Source of the DNA: Chloroflexota bacterium
Lineage (GTDB): Bacteria; Chloroflexota; Dehalococcoidia; Lucifugimonadales; UBA3495
Direction: 5' to 3'
Length of the DNA stretch: 64,000 nucleotides
Assembly: GCA_028873965.1 (NCBI GenBank)
Contig: JAPPMU010000019.1
Coordinates: forward strand, 58,820 to 122,819
Positions within the stretch are counted from its first letter, which is position 1. Every line of letters begins with the position of its first letter. Shown one piece after another: positions 8,804 through 17,363 of the stretch. The position numbers were made by a program, and so were the translations under genes. A model generated the notes under the pieces. That model was not told where the DNA came from and made no database searches. It saw only the letters and a program-made list of their open reading frames with translations.

Positions 8804-9190
8804 TCATTGGGCTGCCAGAACTTCGGCGTCGCTGATGTACTGGTTGGTTTCCCTGATACGCCGTTTGGTCTGCGGGTTGCAGCGTTTGTCGTAGAAGCAG
8901 GCGCCGTGGAGTTGCCCCAGGCGGCTGAAATAGCGGCCCAGGAGACTTTCCGCGGCTGGCTCCCGGTCGACCAGTGCGTCCAACTCGTCAGTGGTGCGTG
9001 CGGTTGTCACCGGTTCTTCGCCGGTGCGAGCCAGGATGAGGCCGTCGGTGGCTCGCTTGGTGGCGCACCAGGCTTTCTCCGCCGCGTCGCGGACATCGCC
9101 TCGGTCAAGGCAGTCGATGGCCTGGGCTTGCGTGTCGCGGGCGTCGGCAAAAAGCTCGTCCACGCGGTCTTGAATTGAGGTGGTGGTCAC
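8804..9190 (-). CDS. Small helical protein, PaREP1/HEPN-like, downstream copy of a tandem duplication
   Basis: 128 residues from a GTG at 9190 (VTTTSIQDRVDELF). It is predicted all-helical: DVRDAAEKAWCATKRATD in the first half resembles the GD-A--EK-W-A---A pattern of PaREP1 and HEPN-type helical bundles. It is clearly a second copy of 9314-9700: start codons and stop codons are each exactly 510 bp apart. A frame open further upstream would read into a relic of the neighbouring hydrolase gene and is not used. Function unknown; no R-x4-6-H nuclease motif is convincing. Confidence 0.65.
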   Translation of the reverse strand: MTTTSIQDRVDELFADARDTQAQAIDCLDRGDVRDAAEKAWCATKRATDGLILARTGEEPVTTARTTDELDALVDREPAAESLLGRYFSRLGQLHGACFYDKRCNPQTKRRIRETNQYISDAEVLAAQ

Positions 9191-9210
9191 GTGTCTCGTC
9201 CTCTCCAGAG

Positions 9211-9303
9211 TTATGACGAAAGGAATTGCTTGACCAGGCTCAGGAATTCGTCGGTCTTCTCCATCTCCGGGCGATGGCCACAACCGTATAGGATCTCCAA
9301 AGC
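9211..9303 (-). pseudogene. Relic of the 3' end of the alpha/beta hydrolase gene (duplicated)
   Basis: About 31 codons, reading LEILYGCGHRPEMEKTDEF and ending in FLSS-stop. They match the C-terminus of the intact hydrolase at 9720-10520 (LEILDGCGHRPELEKTDEF...FLAS-stop), keeping its catalytic His. The upstream part of the hydrolase is absent. It was copied together with the small helical gene as one unit of about 510 bp. Confidence 0.85.
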
Positions 9304-9313
9304 GAGGATGCGC

Positions 9314-9700
9314 TCATTGGCCTGCCAGAACTTCGGCGTCGCTGATGTAGGCCGCCGTCTCCCTGATGCGTCGCTCGGTTTGGTCGTTGCAGTACCTCGA
9401 GTAGAAGCACATTCCGTGCAGGTGGTGGATCCGGCTGTAGTAGCGACCCTGTAGCATTCTGGTGTCTGACTCCCGACTTGCCAGAGAGTCCAGGCCGTCG
9501 CTGGTGGCTGCGGTGGTCACCGGCTCTTCGCCGGTGCGGATCAGGATTAGGGCGTCGGTGGCGCGCTTGGTGGCGCACCAGGCTTTCTCCGCCGCGTCGC
9601 GGACATCGCCCCGGTCAAAGCAGTCGATGGCCTGGGCTTGCATGTCGCGGGCGTCGGCAAAAAGCTCGTCCACGCGGTCTTGAATTGAGGTGGTGGTCAC
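9314..9700 (-). CDS. Small helical protein, PaREP1/HEPN-like, upstream copy of a tandem duplication
   Basis: 128 residues from the GTG at 9700, nearly the same N-terminal half as the copy at 8804-9190 (VTTTSIQDRVDELFADARD, then AEKAWCATKRATD), but more divergent between residues 60 and 110 (SDTRMLQGRYYSRIHHLHG). The conserved helices and equal length suggest both copies are under selection. It lies 19 bp downstream of the alpha/beta hydrolase stop on the same strand, so the two are likely one transcription unit. Distantly similar to the PaREP1-like protein at 50668-51042. Function unknown. Confidence 0.65.
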   Translation of the reverse strand: MTTTSIQDRVDELFADARDMQAQAIDCFDRGDVRDAAEKAWCATKRATDALILIRTGEEPVTTAATSDGLDSLASRESDTRMLQGRYYSRIHHLHGMCFYSRYCNDQTERRIRETAAYISDAEVLAGQ

Positions 9701-9719
9701 GTGCCTCGTCCCCCCGGAG

Positions 9720-10520
9720 TTACGACGCCAGAAAACCCTTGACCAGGCTCAGGAATTCGTCGGTCTTCTCCAGTTCGGGGCGATGGCCGCATCCGTCCAG
9801 GATCTCCAGACGGGAGCCGGGGATAGAGTCGTGATACAGCTGCCCTGCCGACACCGGAACGATGTTGTCCTCGCGTCCCCAGATGATCTGGGTGGGCACG
9901 CGCTTGAGCCGGTGGACCAGGTTGGGCATGGCCAAGTTGTGCATGTAGGGACGCCAGCTGAGGCGGCACGCCTCTTCCCGGGCCACTGCCCAGGCCTCGT
10001 TCAGCTCAGCCGAGGGTTCCTCCGGGCACACCTCGCCGAATTCGGGCACGGTTTCCGGGTCAAGGAAGCCGGCGACGATGTAGTCTCTCGGCACCACCAG
10101 GAACATGTCGAATATCTCTCCGGAGGGCGGGCGAATCCCGGCCGGCGCTACCAGCACCAGCTTGCGGACCAGATCGGGGCACATCGACGCCATTTCCGCG
10201 GCCAGCCAGCCTCCCATCGAGAACCCCAGCAGGTTCACGGGGCCAAGGTTCAGGTCGTCCAGAGCTTCCAGATACCAGCCGGCCATGTCCCGCATGTTCA
10301 TGATCCATTCCCGGCCTTCGGTTGCGCCGAACCCAGGATGCGAGGGAATGTGGACGGCATAGTCCCGGGCCAGTTCATCCTGGTATCGCACCTGCCCATG
10401 GTGGCCCATTTCGTCGTGCAGGATCAGCAGAGGGTCACCCGCGCCGCCTCTGACTAACTGGAGTTTGTTGCCCGCTACCTCCGGAAACTCTTCGGTCCAA
10501 GCCACCGTGCCCATTGTCAT
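9720..10520 (-). CDS. Alpha/beta hydrolase
   Basis: 266 residues starting MTMGTVAWTEEF. Catalytic triad visible: Ser101 in GFSMGG, Asp218 in GREDNIVP, His246 in GCGHRPE, plus an HDEMGHHG oxyanion segment. The chosen ATG at 10520 follows AAGGAGGG at 9 nt; an upstream in-frame extension of 38 codons runs into the divergent promoter region. Serine hydrolases of this size cover esterases, C-C bond hydrolases of aromatic degradation and haloperoxidase-like enzymes, so the substrate is open. Its 3' end has been copied at 9211-9303. It is transcribed divergently from the second MmgE/PrpD gene over a 179-bp gap. Confidence 0.8.
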   Translation of the reverse strand: MTMGTVAWTEEFPEVAGNKLQLVRGGAGDPLLILHDEMGHHGQVRYQDELARDYAVHIPSHPGFGATEGREWIMNMRDMAGWYLEALDDLNLGPVNLLGFSMGGWLAAEMASMCPDLVRKLVLVAPAGIRPPSGEIFDMFLVVPRDYIVAGFLDPETVPEFGEVCPEEPSAELNEAWAVAREEACRLSWRPYMHNLAMPNLVHRLKRVPTQIIWGREDNIVPVSAGQLYHDSIPGSRLEILDGCGHRPELEKTDEFLSLVKGFLAS

Positions 10521-10611
10521 TTGCCATGCCCTCCTTGCATTTTCCCCGTTAGGATCCTTCGCGGCCCATGATAGCACGGAGACGAACATCAGGCGGGGCG
10601 CCTCCTGCCAC

Positions 10612-10639
10612 TTGACACTGCTCCAAAAAGGCATACATT
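10612..10639 (+). promoter_or_regulatory. Sigma-70-like promoter for the MmgE/PrpD gene
   Basis: TTGACA at 10612-10617 and TACATT at 10634-10639, spaced by 16 bp, 60 bp before the ATG at 10700. It is in the divergent gap with the alpha/beta hydrolase gene. Called by eye. Confidence 0.5.
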
Positions 10640-10699
10640 CGCGTTACGATCACGTCCACGATAACAACACGGCAAGCCCTGACCGCCAGGAGTTACTCC

Positions 10700-12067
10700 A
10701 TGAACATCACCAAGCGGATCGCTGAATACGTCACTGCCGCCGACATTGAGGACTTCCCGCCCGATGCCATTGAGGCGGCCAAGGGCGCGATCATGGACTG
10801 TCTGGCGTGTACGCTGGCCGGCTCCCGGGAATCCCTGTCGGACATTCTTTGCCGCTACGTTGTGGCCGAAGGCGCCTCCCCCGCCGCCAGCGTTGTGGGG
10901 CGGGGATTCAGGACCTCGGCGGCCAATGCCGCCCTGGTGAACGGCGCCATGGCCCACGCCCTGGACTACGATGACATCACCCAGATTACCAAGACCCATC
11001 CCACCGCGGTTCTGCTGCCCGCATCCCTGGCGGTGGCTGAGGAGTTTGGCGCGTCCGGCAAGGACATGCTGCTCGGATATATGTCCGGCTTCGAGGTCGC
11101 CTGCGCCGTGGGTGAGTCCCTGAGTGAAGCGTATTACGATGATCTGGGATGGCATCCCACCGGCCCGCTAGGGGCGGTGGGAGCGGCGGCAGCGGCCAGC
11201 AGGATCATGGCCCTGGACCCGGAACGGACGGCCATGGCCGTGTCCCTGGCGGCTTCCCAGGCGTCGGGGCTGCGACAGAACTTCGGCACCATGACCAAGC
11301 CGTTCCACGCCGGGGACGCCGCTCGCGCCGGGGTTGTCGCGGCCAAGTTGGTGCGGGAAGGTTTCACCGCCAGCGAGGACGCCCTGGAAGGACGGTTCGG
11401 ATTCATCCGTGCCTTCTCCGGCGGCCAGGGTTTCGACAGTGAGCAGGTGGCGCAGAACCTGGGAAACAAATGCTACCTGGTCGAGTCGGGCATTGAAATC
11501 AAGAAGTACCCCTGCTGCGGCAGCGCCCACCTGGCGCTGGATGCCACCTTTGACCTGCTGTCCCAGGGCAGCATAGACCCGGCGTCGGTGGACCGGATCG
11601 ACGTGATGGTGGACTTCGATCCGCCTCGCTCATTGATCCACTCCCGCCCGGTGTCGTCTTTGGAAGGGAAGTTCAGCATGCAGTATTGCCTGGCAGCCGC
11701 GCTGCTGGACCAACGGGTCGGGTTGCAGTCCTTCACTGACGATCAGGTGATGCGTCCCGAGGCCCAGGCAATGATCCCGCGCATCGAAATGCGCCGCATC
11801 CCGGGCAACGAGGGTCAACCCAGCTGGACGGAAGGCTACCACCAGGTTGACGTCCGGCTGAAGGACGGCAGCACGCTTCGGCAGCAGGCGCACCGCGCCA
11901 ACAGCGGGGCCCTGCGCGGCGTGACCATGGAGGACGTCCGCGAGAAATTCCGCGATTGCGCCTCGCCGGCGTTGTCCGAAGCGACGACGGCGGAAGTCCT
12001 TTCCCGCCTGGACTCGCTGGAGGAAGCAGAACCGGTCAGCGGCCTGGCGGACCTGCTTAGAACCTGA
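10700..12067 (+). CDS. MmgE/PrpD family protein, second copy
   Basis: 455 residues, same fold as the product of 4817-6169. Visible landmarks: AIMDCLACTLAGSRES near residue 32, HALDYDDITQITKTHP near 95 (the conserved H-LD-DD-- motif of the active cleft), GWHPTGPLGAVGAAAAASR near 155, and KKYPCCGSAHLALDA near 270, matching the K-YP-C---H motif. Reaction likely (de)hydration, epimerisation or decarboxylation of a carboxylic acid. ATG at 10700 follows AGGAG. The first copy has a weaker version of the DD motif (MDEGNRLGGGHP), so the two probably act on different substrates. Confidence 0.85.
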   Translation: MNITKRIAEYVTAADIEDFPPDAIEAAKGAIMDCLACTLAGSRESLSDILCRYVVAEGASPAASVVGRGFRTSAANAALVNGAMAHALDYDDITQITKTHPTAVLLPASLAVAEEFGASGKDMLLGYMSGFEVACAVGESLSEAYYDDLGWHPTGPLGAVGAAAAASRIMALDPERTAMAVSLAASQASGLRQNFGTMTKPFHAGDAARAGVVAAKLVREGFTASEDALEGRFGFIRAFSGGQGFDSEQVAQNLGNKCYLVESGIEIKKYPCCGSAHLALDATFDLLSQGSIDPASVDRIDVMVDFDPPRSLIHSRPVSSLEGKFSMQYCLAAALLDQRVGLQSFTDDQVMRPEAQAMIPRIEMRRIPGNEGQPSWTEGYHQVDVRLKDGSTLRQQAHRANSGALRGVTMEDVREKFRDCASPALSEATTAEVLSRLDSLEEAEPVSGLADLLRT

Positions 12068-12088
12068 ACTGCCTTCGACACACGACAC

Positions 12089-12239
12089 GGTTTGCTTTCG
12101 CAAATCGTCAGAAGCAGGATTTTCAAGATTTTGGGATTGTCAGGATTGAAACCGTTCTTTGGTAAAGCTCTCTCAATCCTGTCAAATTCATAAAATCCCG
12201 TAAATCCTGATTCTGACGTTTCCCCGCCGCAAACCGAAT
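12089..12239. repeat. Palindromic repeat, family C
   Basis: TCAGAAGCAGGATTTTCAAG at 12108 pairs with TAAATCCTGATTCTGA ending at 12217; outer arms CGGTTTGC and GCAAACCG extend it. A second copy is at 39529-39615. It lies at a convergent gene junction. Confidence 0.8.
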
Positions 12240-12251
12240 GCGCGTGATGCC

Positions 12252-13652
12252 CTAGGCCCGGGGCCGGATGTTGTGGTTGTGGCTGAACATGTTTGTCGGG
12301 TCGTACCGTTGCTTGAGGCTCGCCAGCTTCTCGAAGTTGTTGCCGAAAGCCGCCTGAATCTCCGCGGCGCCTTCTTCCGCCTCGGCGCCTACCTGGTTGA
12401 TGTACGGCCCCGAGGAAAAGGGTGATAGCGCCGCGGCAAACTCCCGGACCCACCGGATGTGTATTTCCGACTCGCCCGGGTCCAGGAAGACCGCGTTGGT
12501 GGCCCATTCGCACAGCGCGCCCCGGTGCCCGAAAGCGGTGTCGTTGGCTGGCACGCGCCGTGTGGCGTTGCCCAGATATTGGAACAGGACGCTGGAGAGC
12601 GGCGAGGTGACCCGGTCGAAAAAGTCGAGATTGATGTCCACCACTTCCGTGCTGACGTGGCTCATGAAATGGGACTTGAGGTAATTCTGCCGACCCTGGG
12701 GAGCCAGCGCCAAGGCTTGGGCCTGGGAGTACGTCATGGGACGGACGTCGTCCGACAGCGGAGGGCCAAACTCCCGCAGCGGCCGGATGACCCGCTTCCC
12801 CTCTTCGACTGCGCCGTAGTAGCAGAGGAGAATTCTGCATACTTTCTCCCCACCCTCCGGCGGGGTTGCCAGGAAGGTGATGAGGTTCATCTCGTCGGGC
12901 ATGTTGGCGGTGAACTCGCCGACCAGAGTGAACAACTCCCTCGCCTGGTGGTACGGGTAGACCAGGTAGCCCGCCAACACCGTCGGCCCAACGGGATGCA
13001 GCCGGTACTCCAGGGAAGTGACGACGCCGAAGTTGCCGCCGCCGCCGCGAAGGCCCCATAGCAGGTCCGGGTTCTCGTCGGCGCTGGCGGTGAGCATATT
13101 GCCATCCGCAGTGACCACGTCGGCCGAGATCAGGTTGTCGCAACTGAGGCCGTAGCCGCCGGACAACCAGCCGATGCCTCCGCCCAGCGTTAGTCCGGCG
13201 ATGCCGGTGTCCGGGTCGGTGCCTCCCGGCGCGGCGAGACCGAAAGCCTGGGTTTCGTGGTCGAAGGCTCCCCATTTTGTCCCGCCCTGGGCGCGGACCG
13301 TTTTGGCCGCCGGATGGACGCGGACGCCGGTCATACGGGAGAGGTCGATCATCAACCCGTCTTCGCAAACGCTGTTGCCCGGGAAGTTGTGGCCGCCGCC
13401 GCGCACCGAAATCAGCAGGTTGTTCTCCCTGGCGAAGTTGACCGAATTGATCACGTCTGCGGTTCCGCTGCACCGGGCGATCAGCGCGGGCCGCTTGTCG
13501 ACCATGGCGTTCCAGACTCTTCTGACGCTGTCGTATCCCTCGTCTCCCGGCGCCAACGACTCTCCGTGCAGGCTGGCCCGAAAATCTTCGACGGCTGCAC
13601 CGCTGATGCCGATATAGTCGCCGGAAAGGGTCGCAAATTTCAAGTCCGCCAT
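12252..13652 (-). CDS. FAD-binding oxidoreductase with berberine-bridge-enzyme C-terminus
   Basis: 466 residues starting MADLKFATLSGDY (ATG at 13652, preceded by AGGGGGG). N-terminal FAD-binding domain of the vanillyl-alcohol-oxidase type contains SVRGGGHNFPGNS with H88 as the expected covalent 8-alpha-FAD ligand, and GLTLGGGIGWLSGGYGLSCDNL. The C-terminal end, RYDPTNMFSHNHNI, is the BBE motif. Relatives oxidise alcohols, sugars or amine rings (6-hydroxynicotine oxidase, oligosaccharide oxidases). There is no signal peptide, so it probably acts in the cytoplasm. It stands alone, converging with MmgE/PrpD across a family C repeat. Confidence 0.85.
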   Translation of the reverse strand: MADLKFATLSGDYIGISGAAVEDFRASLHGESLAPGDEGYDSVRRVWNAMVDKRPALIARCSGTADVINSVNFARENNLLISVRGGGHNFPGNSVCEDGLMIDLSRMTGVRVHPAAKTVRAQGGTKWGAFDHETQAFGLAAPGGTDPDTGIAGLTLGGGIGWLSGGYGLSCDNLISADVVTADGNMLTASADENPDLLWGLRGGGGNFGVVTSLEYRLHPVGPTVLAGYLVYPYHQARELFTLVGEFTANMPDEMNLITFLATPPEGGEKVCRILLCYYGAVEEGKRVIRPLREFGPPLSDDVRPMTYSQAQALALAPQGRQNYLKSHFMSHVSTEVVDINLDFFDRVTSPLSSVLFQYLGNATRRVPANDTAFGHRGALCEWATNAVFLDPGESEIHIRWVREFAAALSPFSSGPYINQVGAEAEEGAAEIQAAFGNNFEKLASLKQRYDPTNMFSHNHNIRPRA

Positions 13653-14062
13653 GTGTTGGCCCCCCTGCCTGCTTTTCGCCGTCCCGACATTTTCTGAAGA
13701 GGTGACTGTTTTCATTCCAAAGTTCTGTGTTGGGCTTTTCCTGTCAGGCGGGCGCTGTCCCACCGAGAGAACGCAGGCACAATGACTGCAAAATAAAAAG
13801 TACTCCTGGAGGGCACGACATTACTGCTTCAGGTGGGATCTATTGATACCAATGGGTGGCGTAAGTGCGCTTTGATGAATAGGGTCATGCTTGTTCATGG
13901 CGTCTTACCGTATCAATAGGTTACTGGTAAGATCCGGCTGATTGTGATAACCATGAACCGTCCCAAGACGCTATCGACCACTTTCGTCAAGACTGTAACA
14001 CAGCCCGGTCGGTATGGCGACGGCCGGTGTGGAAACGCAGCTGTTCAGGGTTGTAGGGGACC
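13653..14062. other. Intergenic stretch without a recognised gene
   Basis: About 410 bp upstream of the FAD oxidoreductase gene. I see no convincing coding frame, tRNA or array. It probably holds the promoter of that gene, but no clear -35/-10 pair stands out. Confidence 0.5.
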
Positions 14063-14167
14063 GTCATTTCGAGCGCAGAGCGGCAATCTCGTTGGAGTGG
14101 GGGATCGTTCGGGAAGCGGTTCCGGCACGAGGACGAGATTGCCGCGGTGCAAGCGCCACACAATGAC
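14063..14167. repeat. Palindromic repeat, family A (diverged)
   Basis: GTCATTTCGAGCGCAGAGCG to ACACAATGACA, with GGCAATCTCGT and ACGAGATTGCCG inner arms. More diverged than other copies, in a region with no intact gene. Confidence 0.75.
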
Positions 14168-14352
14168 AACAACCTGAACCTGAACAGTTACGGCTGACCA
14201 TATTGCCATGTCTTACCAAAAACGAGATACGCAGAAGTAGCGGTTCGGTTACGCTCCCGGGCCCGCGCATACTGCGGGTGATATATGGTTACCGCGAAGA
14301 ACCGGCGTTTTTGCCCCGGCGGGAGGCAGGTGTATTCGATGGGGCAAGCCTG

Positions 14353-14551
14353 ACAATCCTTATCATCTACGCTGGGTTGCGGCGAGGATAGGCGTTGGCG
14401 TTGAAGTCTGGGAGAGAACCCAGCCGTGGTCTCAAAACGAATAGGTCACTCTAAGGTCAGCACCACGATGGACATATACGCCCACGCACTACCGGGCCGG
14501 CAGAGCGAAACCGCAGAAGCGGCGGCGCAGTTGATCAATCCTGACACATGA
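14353..14551 (+). pseudogene. Decayed site-specific tyrosine recombinase (phage-type integrase), C-terminal remnants
   Basis: Two pieces in different frames. 14353-14391 encodes LTILIIYAGLRRG-stop, matching the box with the first catalytic Arg (usually TGLRRGE). 14405-14548 encodes SLGENPAVVSKRIGHSK, then VSTTMDIYAHALPGRQSE and a short tail to TGA at 14549. The second piece carries the GHS histidine and the IYAHAL tyrosine nucleophile. About 100 residues between the two boxes are missing, and there is a stop and a frame change, so the gene is dead. Too short for ordinary ORF calling. It shows that an integrated element once lay here. Confidence 0.82.
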
Positions 14552-14747
14552 GATTTGTGGGACACACCGGCAACACCCGGCCGTATTGCGCTGTGTTAGG
14601 CTAGTCACGGTAAGTAGGTTCACCTGCAACGGGGCACTGCAACACCCGACGCCATCCACATTGGGGAATTCCACATTCGGCACCAGCCGTTTGCACCCAT
14701 GACGCAACGGCCTTGATCGGCGCCGCGTTTGGTATATTGCGGCCCAA

Positions 14748-15983
14748 TCAGTCGAGCCTGCGCACCCGACCGAGGACGACGCAGCAAACCAACGCCAACC
14801 CCAGACCCAATACGCCGATGATGGCCATGGCCGTTGCCGGATTGGTGAGGTCGGAGAGCAAGCCCACCCCGAGGCTGGCAACCACCAGGAACCCGCGGTC
14901 GATGCTTTGCAGGCTCGTCAGCCGGCCCCGAAGACTGTCGGGCGCCAGCGTCTGTATCAGCGTGCCTCGGGTGGTGCGGAAGAGGGACTGACTGGAGGCC
15001 ATGGCCGCGATCACCACGAAAGCCAGCGCCATCCACTTGGAGAACGCGAACAGGACCAGCAATAGCGAACTGGCTATCGCGGCGCCCAATACCACCTTGC
15101 CCTTGGGGAATACGAACCCGAAGGAGGCCACGAACAGCGCCGCCAGCAGGCCGCCAACGCCGGTGATGGAAAGCAGGTACCCGCCCACGTCGGCGTCGCG
15201 CTGCAGCACCTCGGTGGTGAACACTGGGAACAGGAACCACGCCGGGTGCAGGATGATGTTGGGAATCACCGACAACAGCATCAACTGGAAGAAGGCCCGC
15301 TCTCCGCTCCACACGTAGCGCAAACCCTCCACCATGTTGGCCAGGGCGGAACCGCGCCTCCGGGCATCGCTCGGACGGTGGAACGGGGTGCGCAGCGGGA
15401 AAATCATCGCCACGTTGACCAGGTACAGGGCCGATTCGATCACGAAGTTCCAGAAGAAGCCCAGGGTGAAAATCAGGATGCCGCTGACGAACGGCCCGAC
15501 GATGCGGGTGCCGGTGATGGTCAACACGTTGGTGGCCATGGCGTTGCCCAGCATCTCCCGGGGCACGGTGCCGGCGATCAGCGATTGTCGCATCGGCTGG
15601 GTCATAGAACGGCACGCGCCGGCCAGGATCACGTACATGTAGGCGTGCCACACCTCCACGCGCCCGGACAACACCAGCATGGCGAAGCCAAAAGCCAGCC
15701 CCGCCATCATCAGTTGCAGCGCGATGACCAGCTTGCGGCGGTCGAAACGGTCGCTGAGGACGCCGCCCCAGGGCCCGACCACCAGCCCGGGCAGGGTGTT
15801 GATGCCGCCCACTGTAACCACCAGCAGTCCGGCGACGGTGGAGCCTTCCGATAGCTCCCGCACCAGCCACCCCACGCTCAAAAGCTGTATCCACTGGGCG
15901 TTGTTGGCGAAGAAATTGCCGAACCACAACAGCCGGTAATTGCGGTAGGCCAGCCACGCGTCCAGCGTGTGCAATCGGGGCAT
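14748..15983 (-). CDS. MFS transporter (MFS_3/enterobactin-exporter-like)
   Basis: 411 residues with about 12 hydrophobic segments and no signal peptide, a cytoplasmic-membrane transporter. GGVLSDRFDRRKLVIA between the second and third segments is the MFS motif A equivalent; the N-terminus LDAWLAYRNYRLLWFGNF is typical of MFS_3-type drug or siderophore exporters. It resembles the MFS protein at 21309-22538 in layout. ATG at 15983 with no strong ribosome site. The gene ends next to the decayed integrase region. Substrate unknown; proton-coupled efflux is the usual role. Confidence 0.82.
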   Translation of the reverse strand: MPRLHTLDAWLAYRNYRLLWFGNFFANNAQWIQLLSVGWLVRELSEGSTVAGLLVVTVGGINTLPGLVVGPWGGVLSDRFDRRKLVIALQLMMAGLAFGFAMLVLSGRVEVWHAYMYVILAGACRSMTQPMRQSLIAGTVPREMLGNAMATNVLTITGTRIVGPFVSGILIFTLGFFWNFVIESALYLVNVAMIFPLRTPFHRPSDARRRGSALANMVEGLRYVWSGERAFFQLMLLSVIPNIILHPAWFLFPVFTTEVLQRDADVGGYLLSITGVGGLLAALFVASFGFVFPKGKVVLGAAIASSLLLVLFAFSKWMALAFVVIAAMASSQSLFRTTRGTLIQTLAPDSLRGRLTSLQSIDRGFLVVASLGVGLLSDLTNPATAMAIIGVLGLGLALVCCVVLGRVRRLD

Positions 15984-16262
15984 TGTTCCGATTCGTAAGA
16001 TCTTTCCTCCAAGAACATCGGGCCGAGCGGCGGGAATCGGTTAGGCGGGGTCGTTAGCCGGTAATTTTGAAATTCGCAATCATCATTGTCAATGCTAAGA
16101 TACAAATAGTATTTGAATGTCGGCTTGCCCCGGTTTGCCCGGCACTCGCGCCAGAGGCGACTGCAACCTCCGGTGCGTGCTGTGGCTCCGTTTTCCGCCA
16201 CACCCGATATACAATGCAATCCCCGACGAGTGCCGGGTTTCACGCTGACTCCGGAGGTATCC

Positions 16263-17297
16263 ATGCCCGCTGAGAAAGGCATCATCCAAACCGTATTGGG
16301 AAACGGCTCGGAGGGCTGGGACGGTGACGGCGGCCCGGCGCTGGCCGCCGCGTGTCAAACTCCCTACGCCTGCGAGTTTGATCCCCAGGGCAACATGGTC
16401 GTGTGCATGGGGCGGCACCACCGGATCCGCCGCGTGGATGCGCGGACCGGCACCATCACGTTGATCTGCGGCACCGGAGAGCCGGGATACGCTGGCGACG
16501 GCGGCCCCGCCGTCGATGCGGTCATCAACCAGCCATACGGCTTGGCCATCGACGCCAACGGCGACGTGTACTTCGCCCAGCGATTTGACCCGGCGGTGCG
16601 CAAGATCGACGGGCGCACGGGCATCATATCCACCGTCGCCGGCACCGGCGAGTTCGGATACGGCGGAGACGGCGGTCCCGGCAACGAAGCCATGCTGCGC
16701 GAGCCCAACGACCTGTGCCTCGACCGGCGCGGCGGCCTGCTGATAGCGGACGTCCAGGACCAGCGCATACGGCGTGTGGACCTGGAGACCGGTATCATCA
16801 CCACCTTCGCCGGAACCGGCGAGAAGTCCCGCGGCGGCGACGGCAAAGCGGCAAACGAGGCCAGCCTGATGGGACCCAGGGCGGTTTGCGCGGACAGCCT
16901 GGGCAACGTCTACGTGTGCGAGCGCGAGGGAAACGGCGTCCGCAGGATATCGCCCGACGGCGTGTTGACCACCATTGCCGGGGCAGAAGGGGTTTACGGT
17001 TATGCGGGGGACGGCGGCCCGGCGCTGGCGGCCACGTGGGGATCGCCCAAGGCGATGCGGTGTGATCTCAATGACAACGTGATCGTGCTGGACTCGGATA
17101 ACTCCGCGGCGCGGCGCATCGATGCCCGAACCGGCGTCGTGACCACCATCGCCGGGGGACGCGAAGGCGGTGGCGGCGACGGCGGACCCGCCGTCGAAGC
17201 CGGGCTGTTTCACCCCCACGGCTGCGGCATCAACGCGGAGGGCGATCTCTTCATCGCCGACACCCACAATCACCGCATCCGCGTCGTCGGCTTGTGA
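16263..17297 (+). CDS. NHL-repeat beta-propeller protein
   Basis: 344 residues made almost wholly of repeated blades of roughly 55 residues, each with GDGGPA, a hydrophobic strand (PYGLAIDANGDVYFA and similar), RIRRVD, and TGIITTFAGTG. Six repeats can be followed, enough for one closed propeller. No enzyme motif and no signal peptide after the chosen ATG at 16263 (GGAGGTATCC upstream); an upstream extension of 50 codons without a start signal was rejected. NHL propellers bind ligands or proteins, and a few are lactonase- or lyase-like. It sits directly upstream of a luciferase-like gene on the same strand. Confidence 0.85.
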   Translation: MPAEKGIIQTVLGNGSEGWDGDGGPALAAACQTPYACEFDPQGNMVVCMGRHHRIRRVDARTGTITLICGTGEPGYAGDGGPAVDAVINQPYGLAIDANGDVYFAQRFDPAVRKIDGRTGIISTVAGTGEFGYGGDGGPGNEAMLREPNDLCLDRRGGLLIADVQDQRIRRVDLETGIITTFAGTGEKSRGGDGKAANEASLMGPRAVCADSLGNVYVCEREGNGVRRISPDGVLTTIAGAEGVYGYAGDGGPALAATWGSPKAMRCDLNDNVIVLDSDNSAARRIDARTGVVTTIAGGREGGGGDGGPAVEAGLFHPHGCGINAEGDLFIADTHNHRIRVVGL

Positions 17298-17363
17298 CCC
17301 AATCCGCGTTGAACGCGGGAAACACCAGCCTCACCGTCAACACGCCCGGAGGATCGTAAAGCT

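Noticed and set aside
14203..14391. 62-codon frame as a real gene
   Set aside because: Only its last 13 codons match the integrase box; the rest shows no sense, so it is scored as part of a pseudogene.
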